Positions 29,487 through 37,699 of a DNA stretch of 40,688 bases are shown piece by piece. How positions within the stretch are numbered: position 1 is the stretch's first letter; each line of letters begins with the position of its first letter. The DNA comes from Nocardia concava NBRC 100430. GTDB taxonomy: Bacteria; Actinomycetota; Actinomycetes; Mycobacteriales; Mycobacteriaceae. The notes beneath the pieces are model-generated. The model was given only the letters and a program-made list of their open reading frames with translations. It was not told the DNA's origin and did not search any database. A program made the position numbers and the translations under genes. The stretch spans positions 1-40,688 of the forward strand of contig NZ_BAFX01000119.1 of the NCBI RefSeq assembly GCF_000308815.1. Direction: 5' to 3'.

Positions 29487-31025
29487 TTGGGGAACACCGG
29501 GGCCGATGCCCCCCACCTCGACGCAGTCGAGCCCTCCCCCGCGGACCGGCTCATCGCCTGCGCCGATCTTTTGGCCTGCCCACACTGCGGCCACCCCCTC
29601 GCGGCTCCCGTACCCGACCCGACCGTCGGCGACACACCCCCTCGAGCCCGCACCCTGACCTGCCCCACCGGCCACACCTTCGACCTGGCCAAACAGGGCT
29701 ACATCACCCTCCTCACCGGCGCCTCCACCAAAATGACCGGCGACACCCCGGCCATGCTCGACGCCCGAGCCGCCTTCCAATCCGCCGGCCATTTCGCCCC
29801 CATCGCCGAAGTCGTCGCAGCGAAGGTGGCGACCGCCATCGTCCGCCGCGACATGAGCCGGGACCCGGCGGTGCCCTATGCGGCCGCCGACCCGATATCC
29901 CGCCCCGCCGTCGATCTCGATACAGCAGTATTCGGAGCGGAATCGCAAACGGCTGCCAACGCGGCCGAGAACTCGTCGGTCACCGGGCGCGACATCGATC
30001 CCGCGACCCCGGTGAGCGATACCGCGGCCCAGCTGAGCGGTGGCGCTTCCAGTGAACCCGACGAGGCGGCGCCGACTCGAAATCACGAGCGCCGCGCCGG
30101 TACTACCGCGCCAGGAAGATCGGTTGCCTCGATCTTCGAGGCGCAGCCACCTCCCCCACCGCGCGAAGGTGATTCGGCGGACCCGGTCGGCGGCGGCGAC
30201 CCCGGTCGTCGCGGCCCAGCGGCGTCGGCTCGGCGCATTGGGCTCCGCACTGGAATCGCCACGCCCGGAATGTCCGTTGTTGCACCCTCGGTGGCACGGC
30301 TGGCCGCGAAACTCCTAACCGTGACCCCAACCGGCACGGGCGCACCACGAAGCACGGCGTCCGCGACAGCCGTCGCCACTCGGGGACGATTCGGTGGCAC
30401 ACCCGATGCGCGGGCGAATGTGACGGCGGCGGCCTCGAATTCGATCGTGCCGCCGGGTCCAGCGGTGGTGGAGATCGGGGCGGGGACCGGGTATTACCTG
30501 GCGGCGGTGCTCGATGCCGTGCTCGGGGCGCGGGGGATCGCGTTGGATGTGTCGAAGGCGGCGGCGCGGCGGGCGGCGCGGGCGCATCCGCGGGCCGGGT
30601 CGGTCATGGCCGACGCCTGGCGCGGGTTGCCGATACGGGATGCGGCGGCACGTGTCGTGGTGTGCGTGTTCGCGCCGCGCAATGCCGATGAGGTCGCGCG
30701 GGTGCTCGGGTCGGGTGGCTGGTTCATCGTGGTGACGCCGACGCCGAAGCATTTGGGGGAGCTGATCGGGCCGCTCGGAATGGTGAGCGTGGATGCGGGC
30801 AAACAGGATCGGCTGGCGGGGGCGCTGGGCGAGCGGTTCGAGTTGATGGGGCGGGAACTGGTCGAATACCCGATGGCCTTGAACCGGGCCGATGTCGCGC
30901 ATGTGGTGGGTATGGGACCGTCGGCGTTTCATGCCGGCGACGAGCGGGTGGAACGGATCGAGGCGCTGCCGGATCCGATGACCGTCACCGCGTCGGTGGT
31001 GGTGGCGACCTACCGGGTGCGCTGA
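29487..31025 (+). CDS. RlmA-type 23S rRNA (guanine-N1) methyltransferase with large insertion
   Basis: The N-terminal part is the RlmA zinc-ribbon region (LLACPHCGHPL, LTCPTGHTFDLAKQGYITLL) followed by MLDARAAFQSAGHFAPIAEVVAA. The SAM-binding domain resumes at PAVVEIGAGTGYYLAAVLDA, then ALDVSKAAARRAARAHPRAGSV, VFAPRNADEVARVLGSGG and VTPTPKHLGELIGPLGM. Between them (about 29840-30462) are roughly 205 residues of low-complexity Ala/Pro/Thr/Arg text absent from usual RlmA proteins of about 280 residues. The frame is kept, so the protein may be functional with a disordered loop. No ATG or GTG start exists after the DUF3117 stop; TTG 29487 is the best candidate. The coding strand is C-rich before the insertion and G-rich after it. 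It overlaps the convergent LysR gene by 16 bases. Confidence 0.82.
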   Translation: MGNTGADAPHLDAVEPSPADRLIACADLLACPHCGHPLAAPVPDPTVGDTPPRARTLTCPTGHTFDLAKQGYITLLTGASTKMTGDTPAMLDARAAFQSAGHFAPIAEVVAAKVATAIVRRDMSRDPAVPYAAADPISRPAVDLDTAVFGAESQTAANAAENSSVTGRDIDPATPVSDTAAQLSGGASSEPDEAAPTRNHERRAGTTAPGRSVASIFEAQPPPPPREGDSADPVGGGDPGRRGPAASARRIGLRTGIATPGMSVVAPSVARLAAKLLTVTPTGTGAPRSTASATAVATRGRFGGTPDARANVTAAASNSIVPPGPAVVEIGAGTGYYLAAVLDAVLGARGIALDVSKAAARRAARAHPRAGSVMADAWRGLPIRDAAARVVVCVFAPRNADEVARVLGSGGWFIVVTPTPKHLGELIGPLGMVSVDAGKQDRLAGALGERFELMGRELVEYPMALNRADVAHVVGMGPSAFHAGDERVERIEALPDPMTVTASVVVATYRVR

Positions 31026-31906
31026 TTCGGGAGCAGTTCGAGGAGGTTGCGGACCAAGGGGCGGTCCTCGTTTTCTCGGGTGGCGATGTAGATCGTGGTG
31101 GCGGCGTCGGTGTCGGCGACGGGGATGATGCGGGCCGAGGCGGGGGCCGTGAAGGTGGCGCTGCGCGGGGCGATGGTGACGCCGAGGCCCGCGGCTACCA
31201 GGTAGAGGATGATCGTCCAGTTCGTGGCTTCTTGGACTACGTGGGGGCGGCGGCCGGATTCGAGTAGTGGGGCGAGGTTCTTTTCGTGGGCCAGGCCGCC
31301 GGCGGCGCGGGGGAAGAAGACCAGGGGGTTGTCCGCCAGTTCCGCGCCGGTGATCGAATCCCGGTCGGCCAGTGGATGATCGGCGGCGAGCACGGCGACA
31401 AACGGTTCGGTGATCAGGGGGACGGTCACGGTGCCGGGTTGGTCGTCGGGGTCGCGGACGATGGCCATGTCGAGGGTGCCGTTGGCGAGGCGTTCCATGA
31501 GATGGCTGGTGAAGCCCTCGACCAGATCCACGTCCACGAGCGGGAAGCGGTCGCGGAATTCGCGGACGCCGCGCAGGGGTTCGAGGGGCAGCACCGAGGG
31601 GACGAAGCCGAGGTGCAGGGTGCCCTGGCTGCCCTGGCCGATCCGGGTGATCTCGGCGAGGTCGCGTTCGGCGTGGCCGAGCAGGGATGTGGCGCGGTCG
31701 CGGAGCACGACGCCCGCGGGGGTGAGGGCGACGGTGCGGGAGGTGCGGTCGAAAAGGCGGGTGCCGAGCAGGGTTTCGAGGCGCTGGATCTGCTGGGTCA
31801 GGGCGGGCTGGGCGATGTGCAGGCGGGCGGCGGCGCGGCCGAAGTGCAGTTCGTCGGCGACGGCCAGGAAATAGCGGAGATGGCGCAGCTCCACACCGGT
31901 GTTCAT
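31010..31906 (-). CDS. LysR-family transcription regulator
   Basis: A 298-residue regulator. The N-terminal winged helix-turn-helix (LRHLRYFLAVADELHFGRAAARLHIAQPALTQQIQRLE) is followed by a periplasmic-binding-like effector domain (GTLHLGFVPSVLPLEPLRG ... AAGLGVTIAPRS). Such proteins usually control a divergent target, here the GNAT gene at 31965, with which it shares a 58-base intergenic region holding a T-N11-A type dyad (31919-31935). Its 3' end overlaps the methyltransferase gene on the other strand. Confidence 0.94.
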   Translation of the reverse strand: MNTGVELRHLRYFLAVADELHFGRAAARLHIAQPALTQQIQRLETLLGTRLFDRTSRTVALTPAGVVLRDRATSLLGHAERDLAEITRIGQGSQGTLHLGFVPSVLPLEPLRGVREFRDRFPLVDVDLVEGFTSHLMERLANGTLDMAIVRDPDDQPGTVTVPLITEPFVAVLAADHPLADRDSITGAELADNPLVFFPRAAGGLAHEKNLAPLLESGRRPHVVQEATNWTIILYLVAAGLGVTIAPRSATFTAPASARIIPVADTDAATTIYIATRENEDRPLVRNLLELLPNQRTR

Positions 31907-31918
31907 AAGTTGATCATA

Positions 31919-31935
31919 TTGATCGCAGTTATCAA
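31919..31935. promoter_or_regulatory. LysR-type operator TTGAT-N7-ATCAA
   Basis: A perfect 5-bp inverted repeat, TTGAT (31919-31923) and ATCAA (31931-31935), spaced by seven bases and containing the T-N11-A pattern typical of LysR sites. A further TTGATC (31910-31915) lies beside it. It is centred between the divergent LysR and GNAT starts. Confidence 0.6.
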
Positions 31936-31964
31936 GTATTGGACGTTATGGTTCGACCTCGGAC

Positions 31965-32501
31965 ATGCTTTCTCTCGTGACTCAGCAGACCGAAGCCGTA
32001 ACCCCCGAAGCCGACGCGATCGTCGTCGCCCCCATGTCCTCGCCTGCCGACTCTCTGGCTTTCAAGGACGATGCCGTTGCCTTCAAGGACCTCAACCTCG
32101 AATGGATCGAGGCCTTCTTCTCGGTCGAGCCCGCCGACCTCATCACCCTCGACAACCCGCAGGCCATTGTCGACGGCGGCGGCGAGGTGCTGATCGCCCG
32201 CCTGGACGGCGAGCCCGTCGGGTGTGTCGCCCTGGTCCAGGAGCATCCCGGCGTCTTCGAACTGTCGAAAATGGCGGTGTCGCCGCGCTTCCGGGGCCGC
32301 GGCATCGGCCGCGCGATCCTGGCCACCGCCATCGAACGGGTCCGCGACCTGGGTGCGAAGGAATTCTTCCTGGCCAGCAATGCCCGCCTGGCCAGCGCCG
32401 TCCACCTCTACGAGTCCATGGGTTTCGTGCACGTCCCGCCGTCGGAGCTACCGCCCAGCCCGTACGACCGCGCCGACGTCTTCATGCGCTACCCGCTCTG
32501 A
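31965..32501 (+). CDS. GNAT-family N-acetyltransferase
   Basis: A 178-residue acetyltransferase. The acetyl-CoA site is the classical motif SPRFRGRGIGRAILATAIERVRDLGAKEFFLASN, preceded by FELSKMAV and followed by AVHLYESMGFVHV. The substrate is unknown. The first 25 residues may not be translated: ATG 31965 and GTG 31977 are both possible and neither has a Shine-Dalgarno. Divergent from, and probably controlled by, the LysR regulator. Confidence 0.9.
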   Translation: MLSLVTQQTEAVTPEADAIVVAPMSSPADSLAFKDDAVAFKDLNLEWIEAFFSVEPADLITLDNPQAIVDGGGEVLIARLDGEPVGCVALVQEHPGVFELSKMAVSPRFRGRGIGRAILATAIERVRDLGAKEFFLASNARLASAVHLYESMGFVHVPPSELPPSPYDRADVFMRYPL

Positions 32502-32529
32502 GCCGGCCGCGTTCGGCTCCGAAACCGGT

Positions 32530-33729
32530 TCAGCCCTTGCGAACCCGGTCGTAGATGCCCGCCGTCTGGGCCGCGATCCGGTTCCAGTCGAACGCGCCGA
32601 TCGCCCGGTCCCGGCCCGCCGCCCCCATCGCGGCGGCCGTGACCGGGTCCGCGGCAACGGTATTCACGGCCCGGGCCAGCGCCCGCTCGTACTCGTGGGG
32701 CGCGGTCTCGTCGTAGTGGACCAGCCGCCCGGTCTCCCCGTGCACCACCACCTCCGGAATCCCGCCCACATCCGAGGCCACCACCGCGGTCCCGCAGGCC
32801 ATGGCCTCCAGATTCACGATGCCCAGCGGCTCGTACACCGACGGGCACACGAAAACCGTTGCGGCGGCGAGCACCTGGCGCACCAGTTCGGTGGGCAGCA
32901 TCTCCTTGATCCAGAACACGCCGTCCCGTTCGGCCCGCAGCGCGCGCACCGCGGACGCCACCTCGGCCTCCATGGCGGGCGTGTCGGCGGCCCCGGCCAG
33001 CAGCACCAGCTGAATGTCGGGATCCAGATGCCGGGCGGCGGCCAGCAGATGCGAGACGCCCTTCTGCCGGGTGATGCGCCCGACGAACGCCGCGATCGGC
33101 CGCTCCTGCGCCACCCCGAGCTCCCCGAGCACGTCCCGCACCCCGAGCGCGGGCCCGCCCGGATGCCACACCTCGGCATCGATCCCGTTGTGCACCACAT
33201 GGACTTTCGCCGGATCGATGTCCGGATAGGCGGCCAGCACATCCGCGCGCATGCCCTCGCTGACCGCGATCACGGCATCGGCGTAGGCGACGGCATTGTG
33301 TTCCGACCAGGACGAGAGCCGGTATCCCCCGCCCAGCTGCTCGGCCTTCCACGGCCGCCGCGGTTCCAGCGAATGCGCGGTCAGCACATGCGGAATCCCG
33401 TACAGCTCCGCGGCCAGGTGCCCGGCCAGCCCGGTGTACCAGGTGTGCGAATGCACCACGTCGGCGAAGCCGGCGGCATCGGCCATGCGCAGCTGCGCCG
33501 ACATCATCTGCAATGCCGAGTTGGCGGCGTAGAGCATCGGATCCGGTTGATGCACCACGGCATCCGTGCGCGCGACGCCCATGCAGTGCACGGTGACATC
33601 GCACAATTCCCGTAGTCGCGGCACCAGTTCGGTCACATGCACGCCTGCCCCGCCGTACACCTCGGGCGGGTATTCGCGGGTCATCATGGCCACTCGCAGT
33701 CCGCGAGTTCCGTCCGCGCCGTAACTCAC
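32530..33729 (-). CDS. glgA: GlgA/GlgM-type glycosyltransferase (alpha-glucan synthesis)
   Basis: A 399-residue retaining glycosyltransferase of the GT4 type. Landmarks: MMTREYPPEVYGGAGVHVTELV (sugar-nucleotide loop), VVHSHTWYTGLAGHLA, VHNGIDAEVWHPGG, FVGRITRQKGVSHLL and the E-x7-E motif in VYEPLGIVNLEAMACGT. The M. tuberculosis orthologue Rv1212c joins ADP-glucose to glucose-1-phosphate to make maltose-1-phosphate (GlgM), feeding GlgE-dependent glucan synthesis; the same role is expected here. GTG 33729 has TAGTTT six bases upstream and no Shine-Dalgarno, so the message is probably leaderless. Divergent from glgC with a shared operator. Confidence 0.93.
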   Translation of the reverse strand: MSYGADGTRGLRVAMMTREYPPEVYGGAGVHVTELVPRLRELCDVTVHCMGVARTDAVVHQPDPMLYAANSALQMMSAQLRMADAAGFADVVHSHTWYTGLAGHLAAELYGIPHVLTAHSLEPRRPWKAEQLGGGYRLSSWSEHNAVAYADAVIAVSEGMRADVLAAYPDIDPAKVHVVHNGIDAEVWHPGGPALGVRDVLGELGVAQERPIAAFVGRITRQKGVSHLLAAARHLDPDIQLVLLAGAADTPAMEAEVASAVRALRAERDGVFWIKEMLPTELVRQVLAAATVFVCPSVYEPLGIVNLEAMACGTAVVASDVGGIPEVVVHGETGRLVHYDETAPHEYERALARAVNTVAADPVTAAAMGAAGRDRAIGAFDWNRIAAQTAGIYDRVRKG

Positions 33730-33735
33730 CGATCC

Positions 33736-33765
33736 AAACTAGACGTTAGCCACGTGGCTAACCAA
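33736..33765 (-). promoter_or_regulatory. glgA promoter with an 18-bp palindromic operator in the spacer
   Basis: On the minus strand, -35 TTGGTT (33760-33765) and -10 TAGTTT (33736-33741) are 18 bases apart. The perfect palindrome GTTAGCCACGTGGCTAAC (33745-33762) fills the spacer and overlaps the -35. That position would block RNA polymerase, so a repressor of glgA is likely. The -10 ends six bases before the glgA GTG. Confidence 0.7.
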
Positions 33766-33833
33766 TCGACGCGGCCCGCAAGATCGCGACGAACACGGGA
33801 CATGCTGGACATTCGGGGTTCCCCTACAGGCGG

Positions 33834-33839
33834 TAGTTT
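33834..33839 (+). promoter_or_regulatory. glgC -10 element, leaderless start
   Basis: TAGTTT at 33834-33839 ends seven bases before GTG 33847, the same hexamer used by divergent glgA. No convincing -35 is visible; ATTCGG (33811-33816) is at the right distance. Confidence 0.5.
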
Positions 33840-33846
33840 CAGAGGT

Positions 33847-35061
33847 GTGAGGAGCCAGCCGCACGTACTCGGGATCGTGCTCGCCGGTGGCGAGGGCAAG
33901 CGACTCTTCCCGCTCACCAAGGACCGCGCCAAGCCCGCGGTTCCGTTCGGCGGCGCGTACCGGCTCATCGACTTCGTGCTGTCCAATCTGGTGAATGCCG
34001 GTTACCTGCGGATCTGTGTGCTGACCCAGTACAAGTCGCATTCGCTGGACCGGCACATCTCCCAGACCTGGCGACTGTCCGGATTCGGCGGCGAGTACAT
34101 CACCCCGGTCCCGGCGCAGCAGCGGCTCGGCCCGCGCTGGTACACCGGCAGCGCGGACGCGATCATGCAGTCGCTGAACCTGATCTACGACGAGGACCCC
34201 GAGTACATCGTGGTCTTCGGCGCCGACCACGTGTACCGCATGGACCCCGAGCAGATGGTGCAGGCGCACATCGACTCCGGCGCGGGCGTCACGGTGGCGG
34301 GCATCCGGGTGCCGCGCAGCACGGCCGGCTCCTTCGGCTGCATCGATTCCGACGAATCCGGCCGCATCATCGGCTTTCTGGAGAAGCCCGTGCACCCGCC
34401 GGGCACCCCCGACGACCCGAACGTCACCTTCGCCTCCATGGGCAACTACGTCTTCACCACCAAGGTGCTGGTGGACGCCATCCGCGCCGACGCCGACGAC
34501 AACGACTCCGACCACGACATGGGCGGCGACATCATTCCCGGCCTGGTGCGCTCGGGCGCGGCCGCGGTCTACGACTTCTCCACCAATATCGTCCCCGGCG
34601 CGACCGACCGCAGCCGCGGCTACTGGCGTGACGTCGGCACCCTGGACGCCTTCTACGAGGCCCACATGGATCTGGTGTCGGTGGACCCGGTCTTCGACCT
34701 CTACAACAAGCACTGGCCGATTCGCGGTGCGGCCGAGAATCTTCCGCCCGCCAAGTTCGGCCGCGGCGGCCTGGCCCAGGAGTCCATCGTGGGCGCGGGC
34801 AGCATCCTTTCCGCGGCGACGGTCCGCAATTCGGTGCTGTTCTCCAATGTGATGGTGGAGGACGGCGCGACGGTCGAGGGCAGCGTGATCATGCCCGGCG
34901 CCCGCATCGGCCGGGGCGCGGTGGTGCGGCACGCGATCCTGGACAAGAACGTGGTGGTGACCGAGGGCGAGATCATCGGGGTGGATCTGGACCGGGACCG
35001 GGAGCGGTTCGCGGTCAGCAATGGCGGCGTGGTGACCGTCGGCAAGGGCATCTGGGTGTAG
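33847..35061 (+). CDS. glgC: Glucose-1-phosphate adenylyltransferase
   Basis: A 404-residue ADP-glucose pyrophosphorylase, the same length as I recall for M. tuberculosis GlgC (Rv1213). It makes ADP-glucose from ATP and glucose-1-phosphate. Motifs: VLAGGEGKRLFPLTKDRAKPAVPFGG (nucleotide site), QYKSHSLDRHI, FGADHVYRMD (catalytic Asp), FLEKP and a C-terminal left-handed beta helix (SIVGAGSILSAATVRNSVLFSNV ... AILDKNVVV). Reading is open from 33637, but GTG 33847 is the homologous start, with TAGTTT seven bases upstream. Its product is the donor used by the divergent glgA product. Confidence 0.96.
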   Translation: MRSQPHVLGIVLAGGEGKRLFPLTKDRAKPAVPFGGAYRLIDFVLSNLVNAGYLRICVLTQYKSHSLDRHISQTWRLSGFGGEYITPVPAQQRLGPRWYTGSADAIMQSLNLIYDEDPEYIVVFGADHVYRMDPEQMVQAHIDSGAGVTVAGIRVPRSTAGSFGCIDSDESGRIIGFLEKPVHPPGTPDDPNVTFASMGNYVFTTKVLVDAIRADADDNDSDHDMGGDIIPGLVRSGAAAVYDFSTNIVPGATDRSRGYWRDVGTLDAFYEAHMDLVSVDPVFDLYNKHWPIRGAAENLPPAKFGRGGLAQESIVGAGSILSAATVRNSVLFSNVMVEDGATVEGSVIMPGARIGRGAVVRHAILDKNVVVTEGEIIGVDLDRDRERFAVSNGGVVTVGKGIWV

Positions 35062-35186
35062 CCGGGAGTGTGCCCGTTAACGCCCCACCCGGGCGACACG
35101 GATAGAGGTGGACAGTAGGCCGATATCGGCCGGAAAATCTTGTGCAACTGGAGCGCTGCCCTCGGGGCCGCGCGGGAGGGAGCATC

Positions 35187-36371
35187 ATGGGCCGCCCGGC
35201 ACGTGTCGTCACCGCCATCACCTGTCTGGCACTGACCGCGCTATTGGCGGGGTGCGGGAAGTCCGGCACCGCGGTTCCCGGCGAGATCGATGTCCGCACC
35301 CTCGACACCGGCTCCTATCCGGTGGACCGCTTCACCTACGACCGCAACAACAACGGCAAGGGCAACACCCTCGAGGGCATCCGGATGACCGCGGCCGTCG
35401 CGCCGACCACGAAGATCGACCCCAGCCTGAACATCGGCCGCGGCGGCGCGGTGCTGTCCACGGTCGACGATGTGCTGGATGTCAGCCATCTGGCCGCGGC
35501 GGTGCGGGGCGTGCTGACCAATCGGGGTTTCGTGGCCGGGTACGCGGCCAGCGGTTCGGACCGCGCGGACGTCGGCGACCATCCGGACGCCAACGGCACC
35601 ACCATCACCATCCGGGCGCTGCGCTTCCCCACCACCGATGCCGCCAAGCTGGCCGCCCGGGAGCTCGAGGACGCCGACTTCAATGTGGCGCTGAACGTGA
35701 ACCAGAAGCTCACCCTGCCCGACTATCCCGATGCCTACGCGCACTGGCGGCCGGGTGTGGCGAACGTCGGTGTCACCATGGCGCACAAGGACTTCGTGAT
35801 CTCGCTGTTCGTGATCCGGCCCAGCGCCGATTCCAAGGATCTGCTGTCCTGGGCCAAGAAGACCCTGGACGCCGAGGTGCCGGTGCTGGACGCCTTCCAG
35901 GAGACGCCCGCCGACCAGATCGCCGGGCTGCCGGTCGATTCCGAGCGGCTGCTGGCCCGCACCCTGGTCGACGACCGCGATCACAAGACCGTCGATCAGG
36001 ACAATTTCGCGGTGTTCCCGTCCAATTGGCTGATCCTGTTCGCCGATGACATGGGCTTCTGGACCAAGCTGGTCGCCGATACCGGCGCCGACCAATCCTC
36101 GGTCACCGATGGCAATTTCGTGATCCGGGTGCGAGATGCCAAGGCGGGCGAGGACTTCGTGACCGGCATGATCGGCAATCTGCAGGAGACCTCCGCCACC
36201 GCGCCGGACAAGGTGCCCGACGCCAAGTGCACGCACCGCGCCTCGAGCAAGACGCCCAACCGCTGCTATGTCCGCTACAAGCGCTACGTCGGCGTGGTGA
36301 ACGGCACCAGCGAGTCCGACGCCCAGAAGAAGGCGGCCGCGCAGTACGCACTGCTGGCCAACAGCCTCTAG
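35187..36371 (+). CDS. DUF7373-type lipoprotein, copy 1
   Basis: A 394-residue lipoprotein. ATG 35187 has GGGAGGGAG just upstream, and the signal ends in lipobox LLAGC. The mature protein starts with DVRTLDTGSYPVDR, then has LEGIRMTAAVAPTTKIDPSLNIGRG, LAARELEDADFNVALN, AYAHWRPGV, TLDAEVPVLDAFQETPAD and a C-terminal pair of Cys (KCTH, RCYV) before RYVGVVNG and AQYALLANSL. I know this pattern as a lipoprotein family expanded in Nocardia (DUF7373), of unknown function. A palindrome GGCCGATATCGGCC (35118-35131) lies 55 bases upstream. It is followed by a paralogue 82 bases downstream. Confidence 0.85.
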   Translation: MGRPARVVTAITCLALTALLAGCGKSGTAVPGEIDVRTLDTGSYPVDRFTYDRNNNGKGNTLEGIRMTAAVAPTTKIDPSLNIGRGGAVLSTVDDVLDVSHLAAAVRGVLTNRGFVAGYAASGSDRADVGDHPDANGTTITIRALRFPTTDAAKLAARELEDADFNVALNVNQKLTLPDYPDAYAHWRPGVANVGVTMAHKDFVISLFVIRPSADSKDLLSWAKKTLDAEVPVLDAFQETPADQIAGLPVDSERLLARTLVDDRDHKTVDQDNFAVFPSNWLILFADDMGFWTKLVADTGADQSSVTDGNFVIRVRDAKAGEDFVTGMIGNLQETSATAPDKVPDAKCTHRASSKTPNRCYVRYKRYVGVVNGTSESDAQKKAAAQYALLANSL

Positions 36372-36453
36372 GCGGCGGAATCATCTCGAACAACCTGGAC
36401 AGCCCCCGGGTGCGCGGCCGAAAATTCGGGGTAGCCGTGCGGGAGGGAACGCC

Positions 36454-37665
36454 ATGGGCCGGAGCACCAGGGGCACAACGGTTGTCGCGTCCATCTGCCT
36501 GGTGGTCGCCGGGTTGTTGACCGGCTGCGGGCAGGGCGGGCATCCGGTGGCGGCCGAAATGGATGTCCGCACACTGAATGTCGGCGGCATGGCGGTCGAC
36601 CGCTTCCACTACGACACCGGCGCGGGCGGGCACGGCGATGTGCTGGAGGGCATTCGGATGGCGGCGGCGCTGGCGCCGACGCTGGCCATCGATCAGAGCC
36701 TCAATGTCGGCCGGGGCAGCTTCGTGCACACCGACGTCAAGGATCTGGTGAAGTACGACGGACTGCCCGACCTGGCCAAAGCCGTGCTGCAGAGCCACGG
36801 TTTCATCGTGGCCTTCGCGGCCAGCGGAGCGGATCGGCCCGATCCCAAGGGCAGTGAGCACGCGGACCCGAACGCGAACCAGGTCAGCATGGTGCTCATG
36901 CGCTTCCCCGACGGCGATTCGGCCAAGCTGGCCGCGCGCGAGTTCGAGGACAAGGATTTCGCGGTGGCGCTGCAGCAGAACCAGCGGGTGACGATCGCGG
37001 AGTATCCGGACGCGCTCGCGCACTACCGGCCGGGGGTGAACACCATCGGAGTTCGGATGGCGCGCAAGGACTTCGTCCTGTCCATCTTCGCCGGCCGGCC
37101 CAGCGCCGATCTGCGGGATCTGCAGAGCCTGGCGAAGCGGACCCTCGATGCCGAGGTGCCGGCCATCGACGCCTTCCAGGAGACGCCCACCGACAAACTG
37201 GACACCCTGAAACCCGATCCGGACGGCCTGCTGGCCCGACTGATCACCGACAGGCGCGATGCGGGGCGCGCGCCCGAGCCGGACACCTTCGCGGTCTACC
37301 ACACGAATTGGATCCTCGACGCCGTGCGAGATCAGGCCACCCGCAAGGCACTGCTGGAGAAGACCGGCACCGAGGCCATCGGATTCGTCGACGCCAACGA
37401 GATCTACCGGGTGCGCGATCTCGCGGCGGGCAACGATCTGGTCAGCGGCTTCCTCACCAGTCTCGGCAGCGATTTCGCCACCGACCGGGCGCCGGACAAG
37501 GTGCCCAATACCCGGTGCGGCCACTGGACCGATTCCAACGCGGACGACACGTATCGGTGCTTCGTCGGCTACCGGCGCTATGTCGCGGTGGTGTACGCAC
37601 CCGATCTGGCGGCCGTGCACCGCAAGGCGACGGCCGAGTACGCGCTGCTGGCCAACAGCCTGTAG
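36454..37665 (+). CDS. DUF7373-type lipoprotein, copy 2
   Basis: A 403-residue paralogue of the previous gene, with the same landmarks in the same order: lipobox LLTGC, DVRTLNVGGMAVDR, LEGIRMAAALAPTLAIDQSLNVGRG, LAAREFEDKDFAVALQ, ALAHYRPGV, TLDAEVPAIDAFQETPTD, Cys pair (RCGH, RCFV), RYVAVVYA and AEYALLANSL. Start ATG 36454 has GGGAGGG upstream, as in copy 1, which shows that even the leader region was duplicated. The two copies have diverged substantially, so the duplication is not recent. Confidence 0.85.
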   Translation: MGRSTRGTTVVASICLVVAGLLTGCGQGGHPVAAEMDVRTLNVGGMAVDRFHYDTGAGGHGDVLEGIRMAAALAPTLAIDQSLNVGRGSFVHTDVKDLVKYDGLPDLAKAVLQSHGFIVAFAASGADRPDPKGSEHADPNANQVSMVLMRFPDGDSAKLAAREFEDKDFAVALQQNQRVTIAEYPDALAHYRPGVNTIGVRMARKDFVLSIFAGRPSADLRDLQSLAKRTLDAEVPAIDAFQETPTDKLDTLKPDPDGLLARLITDRRDAGRAPEPDTFAVYHTNWILDAVRDQATRKALLEKTGTEAIGFVDANEIYRVRDLAAGNDLVSGFLTSLGSDFATDRAPDKVPNTRCGHWTDSNADDTYRCFVGYRRYVAVVYAPDLAAVHRKATAEYALLANSL

Positions 37666-37699
37666 CGATTCCACTGTGGCGCAGCGAGATTCACGCCTA

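Noticed and set aside
29840..30462. Intein in the RlmA-like gene
   Set aside because: No splicing motifs (no Cys/Ser at the start junction, no HN at the end), no homing endonuclease motifs, and the sequence is low-complexity.
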